This document shows positions 16,685 to 25,896 of a stretch of 49,131 nucleotides of DNA, piece after piece. A program made the translations under genes and the position numbers. Source of the stretch: CAYSQW01 sp964433135 (lineage in GTDB: Bacteria > Acidobacteriota > Aminicenantia > Aminicenantales > Aminicenantaceae); assembly GCA_964433135.1 (NCBI GenBank), contig CAYSQW010000021.1, positions 1-49,131 of the forward strand. Direction: 5' to 3'. The notes beneath the pieces are model-generated. The model ran no database searches and was not told the DNA's origin. It was given only the letters and a program-made list of their open reading frames with translations. How positions within the stretch are numbered: the stretch's first letter is position 1; each line of letters begins with the position of its first letter.

Positions 16685-18283
16685 TCAGGGAAGAGGATCG
16701 GAGTGAATGAGAAGCGGCGCTTCCTGGATGGGGATCAGCCATTTTAAACCCCGCGGCCCTACCTGACCGGTCTGCTCGAAGCGGGTGAACCAGCGTTTTC
16801 CGGTTTCGTTAGGGTCCGGGGTTTCAAGATGGAATTCGACCGAAACCCATTCTCCATCGATCAAAGGGAGATCGCTTTTAAGGTCGGAAGGACCGCCGGG
16901 AGCAACCCTGGTTCCCACGTCATGAGCGACGCTGCCGACGGAATGGCCGTAGAAGCTTGCGCTTGCCTGCTTCGGATCGATCGAATCCGTCTCCATACCC
17001 GCAACCGCGAAACCACGGGATTGAAGCTCTTCAGCCAGGTCCCGCCACACGCTCCGGCCCACGGTACCCGGCACCAGTTTCCCGGCGTAGAGTTCCGCTA
17101 CCTCGAGGGTTTCAAGCCAGGCCTTCCGGAGCACGTCGGGAGGCTCGGTTTCTTCGGGTTTGAGCACATAGGCCGTTCGCTTCATGTCGCTTGAGAATCC
17201 AAGAAAACGCAGACCGCCGTCCAAGGTGATCAAATCTCCAGGCTCGATGGCGAAATCGCGTGTCGAGGTCCACGGCATCCCCCGTTCCAACAGTGCGCGC
17301 GAGCTGTTGAAAGCGCTTAATCCGGGCATTCCCTCCTGGTCGCAGTACCATACGATCACCGGAAACCGTCCGTGGTCCGTGATCAAGGAAAGCCCCGCCT
17401 CCGAAGCCTTGTCCAACAGACCGCACCAGAGATCCATGGCTGTTGTTTTCCCCGGAACGACATGTTCCAATGCGGACGTCTCCCAAGCGTTGGTCCATTC
17501 CTGGAGATGGCGGTACAGCTCCGTCTCTTTCGAAACCCGCCGCGAACGGAATTCATGGACGATCCGTTCAGAGGAGATCATGCGTTCGGCGAAAGGGCTT
17601 CCCAGAGTTTCCCTGAGGAAACGCCGCATGGATACGGTCAACCCGTCGGCGGAAGCGAGCGCGTCCGAAATATTGACGGCTATGCGGCGGGGATTCCGCT
17701 CGGTCACTTCCCGGCGCAGCAGGCGTTTCAATTCCCCAAAATCCCCCCCGTAGCATATCTTGATGTCGTATATGCGGGCTATGGGAGAATCGAGCGGTTG
17801 TTCACTGGGAGCGAAATAGATCTTTTCCGGGTGACCGCCCCCGCTGTCGGCGAACATATACACGGCCGCGGCGCCCGAATACCCTCCCCCGAGTTCCTCG
17901 TGCAGCGGATCAGGATTGTTTTCCCGATCGCAGACGATCCACATATCGACATCATGATTTTTCATGGCCGGAAGCAGCGCGGTGTCGAGTTTTTCCCGGA
18001 CGATCGCTTCCCTGAGGATAAGCTGCCTTCTGGCATGCGGGATTTCAAATGCATGAAGACCGCCCTCTGAATCGGAAACGTTCGGGGTCGTTTGGGAACC
18101 GCAGCCCGTCTGGACGGCGATGAGAACCAGAAATACGGGCAGACAGCTGAAAAAAGAGCGGAGGGAGATGTTTTGCCGCGGCTGAAAATCGGCTTTCAGA
18201 CGCTGGCGGGATTCTGTCGAGGAGGAGGCATTCCGAGTTGGAATCAGATTATTTCCGAAAAAATGAGAGAGTATTTTATTCAT
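16685..18283 (-). CDS. M24 (Xaa-Pro peptidase-like) lipoprotein
   Basis: This 532-residue protein has a C-terminal pita-bread (M24) domain. Metal-ligand regions are visible: LDGGLRFLGFSSDMKR (two Asp), GHSVGSVAHDVG (His), WVSVEFHLE and RWFTRFEQTG (Glu). The N-terminal half resembles the creatinase-type non-catalytic domain. A hydrophobic segment ends in a lipobox, AVQTGC with Cys at residue 61, so the mature protein is probably a lipoprotein. The pre-sequence is unusually long because about 40 polar residues precede the hydrophobic core. The ATG at 18283 nevertheless has AGGAG five bases upstream and no better start follows. It probably acts on Xaa-Pro peptides outside the cytoplasm. Confidence 0.8.
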   Translation of the reverse strand: MNKILSHFFGNNLIPTRNASSSTESRQRLKADFQPRQNISLRSFFSCLPVFLVLIAVQTGCGSQTTPNVSDSEGGLHAFEIPHARRQLILREAIVREKLDTALLPAMKNHDVDMWIVCDRENNPDPLHEELGGGYSGAAAVYMFADSGGGHPEKIYFAPSEQPLDSPIARIYDIKICYGGDFGELKRLLRREVTERNPRRIAVNISDALASADGLTVSMRRFLRETLGSPFAERMISSERIVHEFRSRRVSKETELYRHLQEWTNAWETSALEHVVPGKTTAMDLWCGLLDKASEAGLSLITDHGRFPVIVWYCDQEGMPGLSAFNSSRALLERGMPWTSTRDFAIEPGDLITLDGGLRFLGFSSDMKRTAYVLKPEETEPPDVLRKAWLETLEVAELYAGKLVPGTVGRSVWRDLAEELQSRGFAVAGMETDSIDPKQASASFYGHSVGSVAHDVGTRVAPGGPSDLKSDLPLIDGEWVSVEFHLETPDPNETGKRWFTRFEQTGQVGPRGLKWLIPIQEAPLLIHSDPLP

Positions 18284-18616
18284 GGGCTCCTACCGGTTCA
18301 ATATGCTGTGAACGGCTTCCGCAAATATTTGCCGCGAATTCGTTTTTCGCCGGGCTATGCTGCCGCGACTAAAATATATATCACACTCACGGCTCTCTTG
18401 TCAGCCGATGACTTGGAGAACACAGGGCGTTTTCTTTATGACCGAATATCCGTCCGATAACACATCCTCCGGTCCTAAAACCGGTTTTCCACGCTGATAT
18501 GAGGATGAAGCGGCCGGCTTTTCTTGTTGAGGAAGATCGCGTATAGTATAAAAAAGGGAATCCGCCTGATTTTTTTCGGGCGGCGTCGAGACATAAGGAT
18601 CCAGAGGAGCGTTGAC
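18284..18616. promoter_or_regulatory. Divergent intergenic region
   Basis: This 333-base gap separates divergently transcribed genes. A TATAGT at 18542-18547 could be the -10 of the rightward gene, with a weak -35. CCGGT at 18469-18473 and ACCGG at 18480-18484 form a small hairpin followed by TTTT. No open frame here looks real. Confidence 0.35.
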
Positions 18617-20800
18617 ATGAGGGAAAAGGGATTAGGGTTCCTGTTTTGCTTGATGTCGGTCTTGATCATTCCGGCCGTTCCGCTTGCCGCGCAGAGCTGC
18701 GGGCCCTTTCATATACCCCGACTGGAAGATATCCATATCGACGGCTCAGAAAGGGATTGGGGGGATTCCGGTTTTTCGGTCGATTTTCTCACGGGGCCGC
18801 AGGGAGACGTACGTGCCGCAGAGGACTTCGATGTGATGTTTCGGTTGGGTTGGAACCGACTGGGGCTTTTGGTTCTGGCCGTAGTCCGTGATGATCATGC
18901 TAGTGAGGATGAAAGCGAATCCCGTCTCTGGCGGCAAGACTGCGTGGAGGTCTTCGTTTCCGAGGGCGTGGGTTCTCCCCGACGATATCAAGTCGTGATC
19001 GCTCCCGGCGCCGACAGCCGATTTAAACTTATCCGCAGCCGGCTTTATGACTGGCGTCCTGAGGATCCGAAGAATCGACCGCTGACTTTGAGACGAGCCT
19101 CCCGCAGACTTGATTCCGGATATCTGGTGGAAATCCTGCTCCCTTGGAGCAATCTGGGCATGGAGCCGAATGCCGGTCTCGAGTTGGGCTTTCAACTCAG
19201 TGCCAATGACCATGACGGAGAGGATGAAGATGCCGAAGGTCCTCTGCGCGTCGGATGGTACCCGGGTGTGAATCCACGTGATGTCTATGCCATGGTCGGA
19301 TTGATGTTGGCTGAGGAGTCCGACGCCGGTATCCGTTTTCGCATCGATCGGGAGATCGGGATCGAACGGAGTGTGATCTCGGTTCAGGGAAGAAAAGAAT
19401 TCATTGGAGAAAGCGTAGAAATTCGCCGGAATGATGAAGTGATGTTCCGGAGCGCCATGCAGTCGAAGTCCGGGCGCTCGGGTATTCGCTATGAGCAAAA
19501 CTCCTCCGACGCTGACGTCTGGCCGCGGATGGAACTGCTTATCGGAGGCGAAACCACCGCCGTGTTCGAGGAGCTGCCGACGCTTAAGCATATCCTCGAA
19601 ACGTATGTCCGGGCTTCCGGAGGACGTGATGCCATAGAGAAGCTGACGACGCGCCGGGCCGTCGGCAGAATCCTTCTCGCTCCGTCGGAAAGCGGGGGGG
19701 CAGGTCGGTCCGCGGCCGTCGCCGCATATGCCGCGGTGCCGGGTAAATGGTATATGGCGCTTCATATGCCGGGAGGGTTGGAACAGCAGGGATTCGACGG
19801 CGAGACCGGATGGAATCAAAATCTTGACCGGATCGAAAAAAAAGCGTCCCTGGCGGTTTCCCGTATGGCCTTTCTGCTCAATCCTCAAGCGCCTCTCCGG
19901 CTTCAGTCTTATTTCCCGGGATTAATCCTTCGGGGAAAGGAAACGGTTACCGGGCGGCCGGTTTATGTCGTGGATCCTACGGGGATCGATCGTTCTCAGT
20001 CCCGACTGTATTTTGACGCTGAAAGCGGTCTGCTGGTTAAGCTGGGCTATACTTGGGAGCTTCAGGGCTACTGGGAGATCGACGGTGTGCAGTTTCCTCT
20101 CCGGACCGTCATTCAACTGGACCGGGGGGAAACCACCTTCGTATTCCGAGATGTCGAACATAATGTCGCCATAGATGACGATCAATTCGCTCCGCCCGAA
20201 GCGGCGGAGGTCTTTTCCGATGCCTTCGAAGGGATCGAGGATCCGAAAGTTCTCCCAATGCTTCAAATGAGAGATCTTGCTTATGCTCACGGAGAAATGA
20301 ATATTCCCTGCCGGGACGGCAGGTTTCTATACGACCGGATCATCGAGGGGGGATACCGCAGCGGCTTGGAAATCGGGACGTTCAACGGGTATTCCACCCT
20401 GTGGATGGGTTTGGCGTTTCGAAAGAACGGAGGCCGCTTGACGACGCTGGAGATCGACGCCGCAAGCGGCCGCGAAGCGGCGGCCCATTTCAGAAAAGCC
20501 GGATTGGACAAGGTCGTCGATGCCCGGATCGCCGATGCCTTGGAGGAGATTCCGAAAATCGAGGGCATGTTCGATTTTGTGTTCATCGATGCCTGGAAAC
20601 CCGATTACCTCAAATATCTGGAATTGGTTCGAAGCCGGGTTTCCCCGGGAGGAATGATCATCGCCCATAACGTCACCAACTATGCGCGAGATATGACGGA
20701 TTTTCTGGAAGCCGTAAAAAACGACCCCGGTCTGGATACGACATTCGAGGAGATCAGCGCCGAGGGCATGGCCGTGATCGTCGTCCGCAAGCCGGAATAA
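18617..20800 (+). CDS. Secreted CBM9-like / LolA-like / SAM methyltransferase fusion
   Basis: The 727-residue protein begins with a Sec signal (hydrophobic GFLFCLMSVLIIPAVPLAAQ). GAGGAG before ATG 18617 supports this start over one 31 codons upstream. Residues about 30-215 look like a carbohydrate-binding module family 9 (DOMON-like) domain (IHIDGSERDWGD, QDCVEVFVSEG). Residues about 320-530 resemble the LolA/outer-membrane lipoprotein-sorting fold (LKHILETYVRASGGRDAIEK). Residues about 570-727 form a COMT-like class I methyltransferase: SAM motif LEIGTFNGYST, acidic residue LTTLEID, then FDFVFIDAWKPDYLKYLELV and GGMIIAHNV. A SAM-dependent enzyme behind a signal peptide is odd because SAM is cytoplasmic. 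It may be a moonlighting binding fold, or the signal may act as an inward anchor. The function is not known. Confidence 0.75.
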   Translation: MREKGLGFLFCLMSVLIIPAVPLAAQSCGPFHIPRLEDIHIDGSERDWGDSGFSVDFLTGPQGDVRAAEDFDVMFRLGWNRLGLLVLAVVRDDHASEDESESRLWRQDCVEVFVSEGVGSPRRYQVVIAPGADSRFKLIRSRLYDWRPEDPKNRPLTLRRASRRLDSGYLVEILLPWSNLGMEPNAGLELGFQLSANDHDGEDEDAEGPLRVGWYPGVNPRDVYAMVGLMLAEESDAGIRFRIDREIGIERSVISVQGRKEFIGESVEIRRNDEVMFRSAMQSKSGRSGIRYEQNSSDADVWPRMELLIGGETTAVFEELPTLKHILETYVRASGGRDAIEKLTTRRAVGRILLAPSESGGAGRSAAVAAYAAVPGKWYMALHMPGGLEQQGFDGETGWNQNLDRIEKKASLAVSRMAFLLNPQAPLRLQSYFPGLILRGKETVTGRPVYVVDPTGIDRSQSRLYFDAESGLLVKLGYTWELQGYWEIDGVQFPLRTVIQLDRGETTFVFRDVEHNVAIDDDQFAPPEAAEVFSDAFEGIEDPKVLPMLQMRDLAYAHGEMNIPCRDGRFLYDRIIEGGYRSGLEIGTFNGYSTLWMGLAFRKNGGRLTTLEIDAASGREAAAHFRKAGLDKVVDARIADALEEIPKIEGMFDFVFIDAWKPDYLKYLELVRSRVSPGGMIIAHNVTNYARDMTDFLEAVKNDPGLDTTFEEISAEGMAVIVVRKPE

Positions 20801-21073
20801 ACCTGCATTTTCTTTGATTCAATCGACTGAAATCCATATCGACAATGCTGTTCACAATCGCACAGGATATGTTGCGTAAACGAACATTTGAGGCCATGTC
20901 TTTTTTTTGCATCGGTAGACGGGGAGGGATAAGGAATGAACGGTATGACATGAGAATATCCCCGATAGTGTGGCCTGACTCGGCATGAAAAAAATAGACC
21001 TGATTCCGATGTCTCTCTAGACTATCCAGGCATTGGCATATTTATTGCTTGATAATCAGGAGAGGAGATCGAC

Positions 21074-23470
21074 ATGTTCAGACATTATATCAAAGTGGCT
21101 CTGGTTAATTTCACCAGACGCAAAGCTATCTCTTTCATCAATGTTCTCGGCCTGGCGGTTGGAATGGCCTGTTTTTTGTTGATTATGGGCTATGTCGTGC
21201 AGGAGCTGAGTTTTGATAGGTTTCATGAAAATGCCGATCGAATTTATCGTCTGCGTACGGACCTGAAGATATCGGGAGAGCACCTCGATATTCCTAAATC
21301 CAGCCCTCCGATGGCCGAGAGCTTCATGAATAATTTTCCTGAAGTTCAGGACGCCGTCAGAGTTCGCCCGATTGGGAGGATTCCCGTACGTTTCGAGGGG
21401 ACGCTGCGTTTTGAGGATCGGGTGCTTTTCGCCGACAATTCCGTGTTCACGGTTTTCTCGTTTCCGATGTTGAAAGGTGATTTTCAAACCCCGCTGAACA
21501 CGGCGTATTCGGTTGTGGTAACGGAAAGCATGGCTGCAAAATACTTCGGAGATAAGGATCCTATCGGAAAAGTGTTAAACATCAATGACGAACATGATTT
21601 TACGGTGACGGGCGTGATGAAAAATGTACCTGGAAATTCTCATCTGATGTTCGACATGCTCTGCTCATTTGAAACATATGCGCAAAACTTCCGGAGGGAT
21701 ATGCGGAATTGGCTTTCCATCAACAACTATACTTATGTATTGCTCAAACCAGACACCGATATTGAACAGTTGGAGCACCTCTTCCCGGAGTTGATCAATC
21801 TGCATGCTGGAAACATGCTGAAGTATGTCAAGGGCGACATGGTGGTTTCCCTGCAGCCCTTGACATCCATTCATTTGCATTCAAACCTGATGCAGGAAAT
21901 TTCCCCCAATGGAAATATCGTTAATGTGACCATCTTTATCATTATCGCGATCTTCATTCTCGCGATCGCATGCATCAATTTTATGAACCTTTCCACCGCC
22001 CGCTCAGGGAGCAGATCCTTGGAAGTGGGGGTACGCAAGGTTCTTGGAGCGGGTCGTGTGAATATCATCCAGCAGTTTATCCTGGAAGCTGTTCTATACA
22101 GTCTGGTTTCGATGTCGGCGGCTTTCCTGCTGGTCGAGATGGCCCTTCCGTTTTTCAGATCGATAGCCGGCACCACATTTAATCCCTTCTTCAGTATGAC
22201 TCCTTGGATTATCCCCGGTCTGATCGCGACAGCCGTTATCATCGGTTTGATCGCGGGGAGTTATCCAGCATTGTTTTTATCCACATTTCAGCCTGTCCGG
22301 GGGCTGAAGGGTTTGTATATGAGCGGAAAATCCGGAAGTCGATTTCGCAACCTGCTCGTTATCTTTCAGTTTTCTATTTCCGTAGCGCTTATCATCGGGA
22401 CCATGGTCGTCATGAAGCAGCTTGATTATTTAAAGAATTCAACGCTCGGCTTTCAGAAGGAGCAACTGGTGGTTGTCCCGATCAGTGATGAAAGCACCCT
22501 GGAATCCCTGAGGCCTTTAAAGGAAGAACTCAGTCAATACGGCTCCATCCTCGGTGTGGCGGCTTCATCACATGTCCCCGGCCAGATCACCTATGTCAAT
22601 CCTTTTATTCCGGAGGGATTTTCCCGCGAACAAATGCAGTATATGGGGGAACTCAATGTCGATCACGATTTTATCCCCACGCTGGGAATTGAGCTGGCTG
22701 AAGGCCGGAATTTTTCCCCATTGCTTTCAACGGATATCAAGCAGTCGGTGATCGTCAATGAAGCCGCGGTACGGAAATTCGGCTGGGATCAACCCATCGG
22801 CAAAACGATTGAAGATATTTCCATGTCCGGTCGGGCTTCCAAGTATACCGTGATCGGCGTTGTCAAAGATTTTCATGTAGAATCTCTCCACAAAAGAATC
22901 GAGCCTCTATTCATTTCATATACCAGCGATGCATTGAATTTGCTGGCGGTTCGGATACGGCCGGAAAATATTCCTGAGACTATTTCTTTTTTGGAAAGTA
23001 AAATGTCAAAGATGAATCCCGGGCGGCCCTTCGAATATGAATTTCTCGATGATGTTTTTGATGCCCAGTACAGATCTGAAGAAAATCTGAGTCGAATCGT
23101 TTCCTCTTTTTCCGGCCTTGCCATATTTATCGCCTGTCTCGGCTTGTTCGGATTGGCTTCCTTTTCCACGGAACGAAGGATCAAAGAGATCGGGATTCGT
23201 AAGATACTTGGATCGTCCACAATAAAAATCGCGGCCGTTTTATCCGGGGAATTAACAAGGTGCGTGTTGATCGCGAATGTTGTTGCTTGGCCGGCAGCGT
23301 ATTTTTTTCTGAATAAATGGCTTCAGGGATTTGCGTTCCGGACCCGGTTGCCGCTTAGCGTTTTCGTCATGGCCGCCGTTATCTCCCTTTCTATCGCTCT
23401 TGTCACTATCAGTTTAAAAACGGTCAGGGCGGCTTTGGCGGATCCCGTCAATTCTTTAAGATATGAATAG
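21074..23470 (+). CDS. FtsX/MacB-type permease, no prefix
   Basis: This 798-residue permease has a TM helix at about 20-42 (FINVLGLAVGMACFLLIMGY), the conserved DRFHENADRIYRL opening of the periplasmic core, and a first FtsX domain at about 275-400 (CINFMNLSTARSGSRSLEVG). A second periplasmic region follows, then a C-terminal FtsX domain with RIKEIGIRKILGSST. GGAGAGGAG precedes the ATG. No ATPase or regulator is adjacent; the gene has 273 bases upstream and 302 downstream, so it is probably a single-gene unit. The substrate is unknown. Confidence 0.85.
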   Translation: MFRHYIKVALVNFTRRKAISFINVLGLAVGMACFLLIMGYVVQELSFDRFHENADRIYRLRTDLKISGEHLDIPKSSPPMAESFMNNFPEVQDAVRVRPIGRIPVRFEGTLRFEDRVLFADNSVFTVFSFPMLKGDFQTPLNTAYSVVVTESMAAKYFGDKDPIGKVLNINDEHDFTVTGVMKNVPGNSHLMFDMLCSFETYAQNFRRDMRNWLSINNYTYVLLKPDTDIEQLEHLFPELINLHAGNMLKYVKGDMVVSLQPLTSIHLHSNLMQEISPNGNIVNVTIFIIIAIFILAIACINFMNLSTARSGSRSLEVGVRKVLGAGRVNIIQQFILEAVLYSLVSMSAAFLLVEMALPFFRSIAGTTFNPFFSMTPWIIPGLIATAVIIGLIAGSYPALFLSTFQPVRGLKGLYMSGKSGSRFRNLLVIFQFSISVALIIGTMVVMKQLDYLKNSTLGFQKEQLVVVPISDESTLESLRPLKEELSQYGSILGVAASSHVPGQITYVNPFIPEGFSREQMQYMGELNVDHDFIPTLGIELAEGRNFSPLLSTDIKQSVIVNEAAVRKFGWDQPIGKTIEDISMSGRASKYTVIGVVKDFHVESLHKRIEPLFISYTSDALNLLAVRIRPENIPETISFLESKMSKMNPGRPFEYEFLDDVFDAQYRSEENLSRIVSSFSGLAIFIACLGLFGLASFSTERRIKEIGIRKILGSSTIKIAAVLSGELTRCVLIANVVAWPAAYFFLNKWLQGFAFRTRLPLSVFVMAAVISLSIALVTISLKTVRAALADPVNSLRYE

Positions 23471-23772
23471 ATCGGACGAGTCAAATGTGCTTCCGATACA
23501 GGAACAAGCGGAAAAACCGGTGAGCGGACAAAATTAAATTAAATCCGGTTCACGGTTGAAAGTTCAAAAAAACAATAAACAAACCAATGAAGAGCAATGA
23601 ACATATTGCTTTAAGCATACAAGACCGCGGTTCTACTCATCTCTTTTCACCTTTTTTGCAGGTATTACTTTTCGCTTAATAATTCTATTGGTTTGTCCTC
23701 TGTCTTCCTATAAAATATACCAAGAATAATGTTTCTTCGTGATCGCGAAGGATCAAAGCAAAGAGGTGAAAT
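23471..23772. other. Intergenic region, promoter only
   Basis: The 302 bases between the permease and the S46 peptidase hold no credible open frame. The only feature I can support is the promoter at 23688-23716. Confidence 0.5.
23688..23716 (+). promoter_or_regulatory. Promoter of the S46 peptidase gene
   Basis: TTGGTT (23688-23693), a 17-base spacer and TAAAAT (23711-23716) make a reasonable sigma-70 promoter. Transcription would start near 23723, giving a leader of about 50 bases that contains a small CTTCG/CGAAG hairpin and AGAGGTG before the ATG. Confidence 0.5.
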
Positions 23773-25860
23773 ATGAAACATCGGATGATTAAATGGTTCG
23801 GATTGGCTTCCGTCCTGATTTTTGCTGTGCTGACGGCGGGGATGTGGCATGCCGGGGCCGAAGAGGGGATGTGGACCTTCGATAACCTTCCATTGAAGGT
23901 GCTCAAGGAAAAATACGGATTCGAGCCGAATCAGGAGTGGCTGGATCATGTCCGCCTGGCAAGCGTGCGCTTTATGGACGGCGGCTCGGGTTCATTCGTT
24001 TCGCCTAACGGATTGGTCATGACGAACCATCATGTCGGTGTGGGGCAGCTGCAGAAGATCTCGACTCCGGAGCATGACTATGTCGCTACCGGTTTTTATG
24101 CCGCCGAACAGGTGGATGAGCTCAAATGCGCGGACCTGGAAGTGAATGTCCTCGTCGAAATGGAAGACGTGACGGCACGCATCAAGGCTTCCGTCAAACA
24201 GGATATGTCCGATTCCGAAGCGCTCAAGGCCCGCGAAGTCGTTATTGCGCAGATCGAAAAGGAAAGCCTGGATAAAACCGGGCTCCGTTCCAATATCGTG
24301 AATCTTTACCATGGGGGAGAGTACTGGCTGTACCGATACAAGAAATATACCGATGTTCGCATGGTCATGGCGCCCGAAAGACAGGCCGCTTATTTCGGCG
24401 GGGATTTCGACAACTTCACTTACCCACGCTATGACCTCGACGTCACTTTCTTCCGAGTTTATGAAAACGACAAACCCGTACGCTCCGATCACTATTTAAA
24501 ATGGAACACCGGGGGCGCGGCGGACGGCGAGTTGGTTTTCGTTTCGGGTAATCCCGGATCGACCGATCGCCTGTATACCTATGCGCAGCTGGAATTCCAG
24601 CGTGATTATAATTATCCCATGGTTTTGAAACTTCTCCGGCGGATCATCTCCGATCTGAGAGAATATTCCCGAAAGGGCGCCGAAGAGGAACGTCGCGCTT
24701 TGATCCAGATATTCGGGTTGGCGAACTCTCAGAAGGCCATGAGCGGAGAATATTCCGGGCTTCTGGATGAAAAGGTAATGGAGAAACGCCGGCGCGAGGA
24801 GGAGGATTTCAGGGAAAAGATCGCATCCAATGCCGAATGGCGGGAGGCTTACGCGAATGCCTGGGAAACGATCGAAGACCTGGTAGCTTTGCAGCAGGAA
24901 ATGATCGAGACTCAATTTTATCGCCGGTTTATCCTTTCCCGGCTTGCGGGATTGGCGCAGAATATCGTTTTTTATGTACAGGAAACGGAAAAACCGGATA
25001 CCGAAAGGCTCGACGGATATCATGATTCCCAACTGGAAGGAATGCGGTTCAACCTTTTTTCACCGGCGCCCATCTTTCCTGATCTCGAGGAGGTCCAGAT
25101 CGCTTCCTGGATGAACTTGGTGCTCGAGGAGCTGGGACCTGAGGATCCGTTTGTCAAAACCGTGTTGAACGGGGATTCTCCCGCGACGGCGGCGGCGCGC
25201 CTTACCTCGGAAACCAAGCTCATCGATCCGGATTTCCGGAAGAAACTGGTCGAGGGAGGTGTGGAGGCCGTTAATGAATGCCGTGATCCTTTTATTGTCC
25301 TGATGTGTAAACTGGAACCTGAGATCCGATCGCAGATCGAATGGAGAAAAGAGAACATCACCAGCAAATTGACTCCGGCGGCGGAGCGGATCGCTCAGGC
25401 CCGTTTCGCCGTGTTCGGCAAAACGGTCAATCCCGATGCGACCTTCACGCTGCGGCTGTCCTTCGGTTCGGTGAAAGGTTATCCGATGAACGGGACGAAA
25501 GCTCCTCATCAAACCACTCTTTACGGTCTGTTCGACCGCGCTCTTTCCTTCGGGAACCAAGGCGACTACGCCCTGCCTCAGCGTTTCTGGGACCGAAAGG
25601 ACCGCCTGGATCTTTCCACCCCGGTCAACTTCGTTTCCACCTGTGATATCATCGGCGGTAATTCCGGATCTCCGGTCATCAATGCCGATGCGGAGGTCGT
25701 AGGGCTTATCTTCGACGGCAACATCGAAAGCCTCGTCGGCCGGTTCGTTTACGATATCGAAAAAAACCGGGCTGTCTCCGTCCATACGGCGTATATCACG
25801 GAGGCGCTCCGCAAACTTTATGATGCCGGCAAGCTGGCTGACGAGATTCAGGGACTGTAA
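23773..25860 (+). CDS. S46-family dipeptidyl peptidase (DPP7/DPP11 type)
   Basis: This 695-residue serine exopeptidase has a signal peptide (hydrophobic to about residue 29). The S46 triad is visible: H86 in LVMTNHHVG, D223 in YPRYDLDVTFFRVY and S631 in IGGNSGSPV. The residue 18 positions after the Ser, which is Arg in acidic-specific DPP11 and Gly in DPP7, is G649 (IFDGN). This predicts DPP7-like preference for hydrophobic side chains, as inference from the family. The enzyme releases dipeptides from peptide N-termini in the periplasm. The length is normal for S46. It is convergent with the unknown gene 36 bases on. Confidence 0.92.
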   Translation: MKHRMIKWFGLASVLIFAVLTAGMWHAGAEEGMWTFDNLPLKVLKEKYGFEPNQEWLDHVRLASVRFMDGGSGSFVSPNGLVMTNHHVGVGQLQKISTPEHDYVATGFYAAEQVDELKCADLEVNVLVEMEDVTARIKASVKQDMSDSEALKAREVVIAQIEKESLDKTGLRSNIVNLYHGGEYWLYRYKKYTDVRMVMAPERQAAYFGGDFDNFTYPRYDLDVTFFRVYENDKPVRSDHYLKWNTGGAADGELVFVSGNPGSTDRLYTYAQLEFQRDYNYPMVLKLLRRIISDLREYSRKGAEEERRALIQIFGLANSQKAMSGEYSGLLDEKVMEKRRREEEDFREKIASNAEWREAYANAWETIEDLVALQQEMIETQFYRRFILSRLAGLAQNIVFYVQETEKPDTERLDGYHDSQLEGMRFNLFSPAPIFPDLEEVQIASWMNLVLEELGPEDPFVKTVLNGDSPATAAARLTSETKLIDPDFRKKLVEGGVEAVNECRDPFIVLMCKLEPEIRSQIEWRKENITSKLTPAAERIAQARFAVFGKTVNPDATFTLRLSFGSVKGYPMNGTKAPHQTTLYGLFDRALSFGNQGDYALPQRFWDRKDRLDLSTPVNFVSTCDIIGGNSGSPVINADAEVVGLIFDGNIESLVGRFVYDIEKNRAVSVHTAYITEALRKLYDAGKLADEIQGL

Positions 25861-25896
25861 TCGGATTCGCCCAAAGCGGCGGTGCTGTCGCGAATC

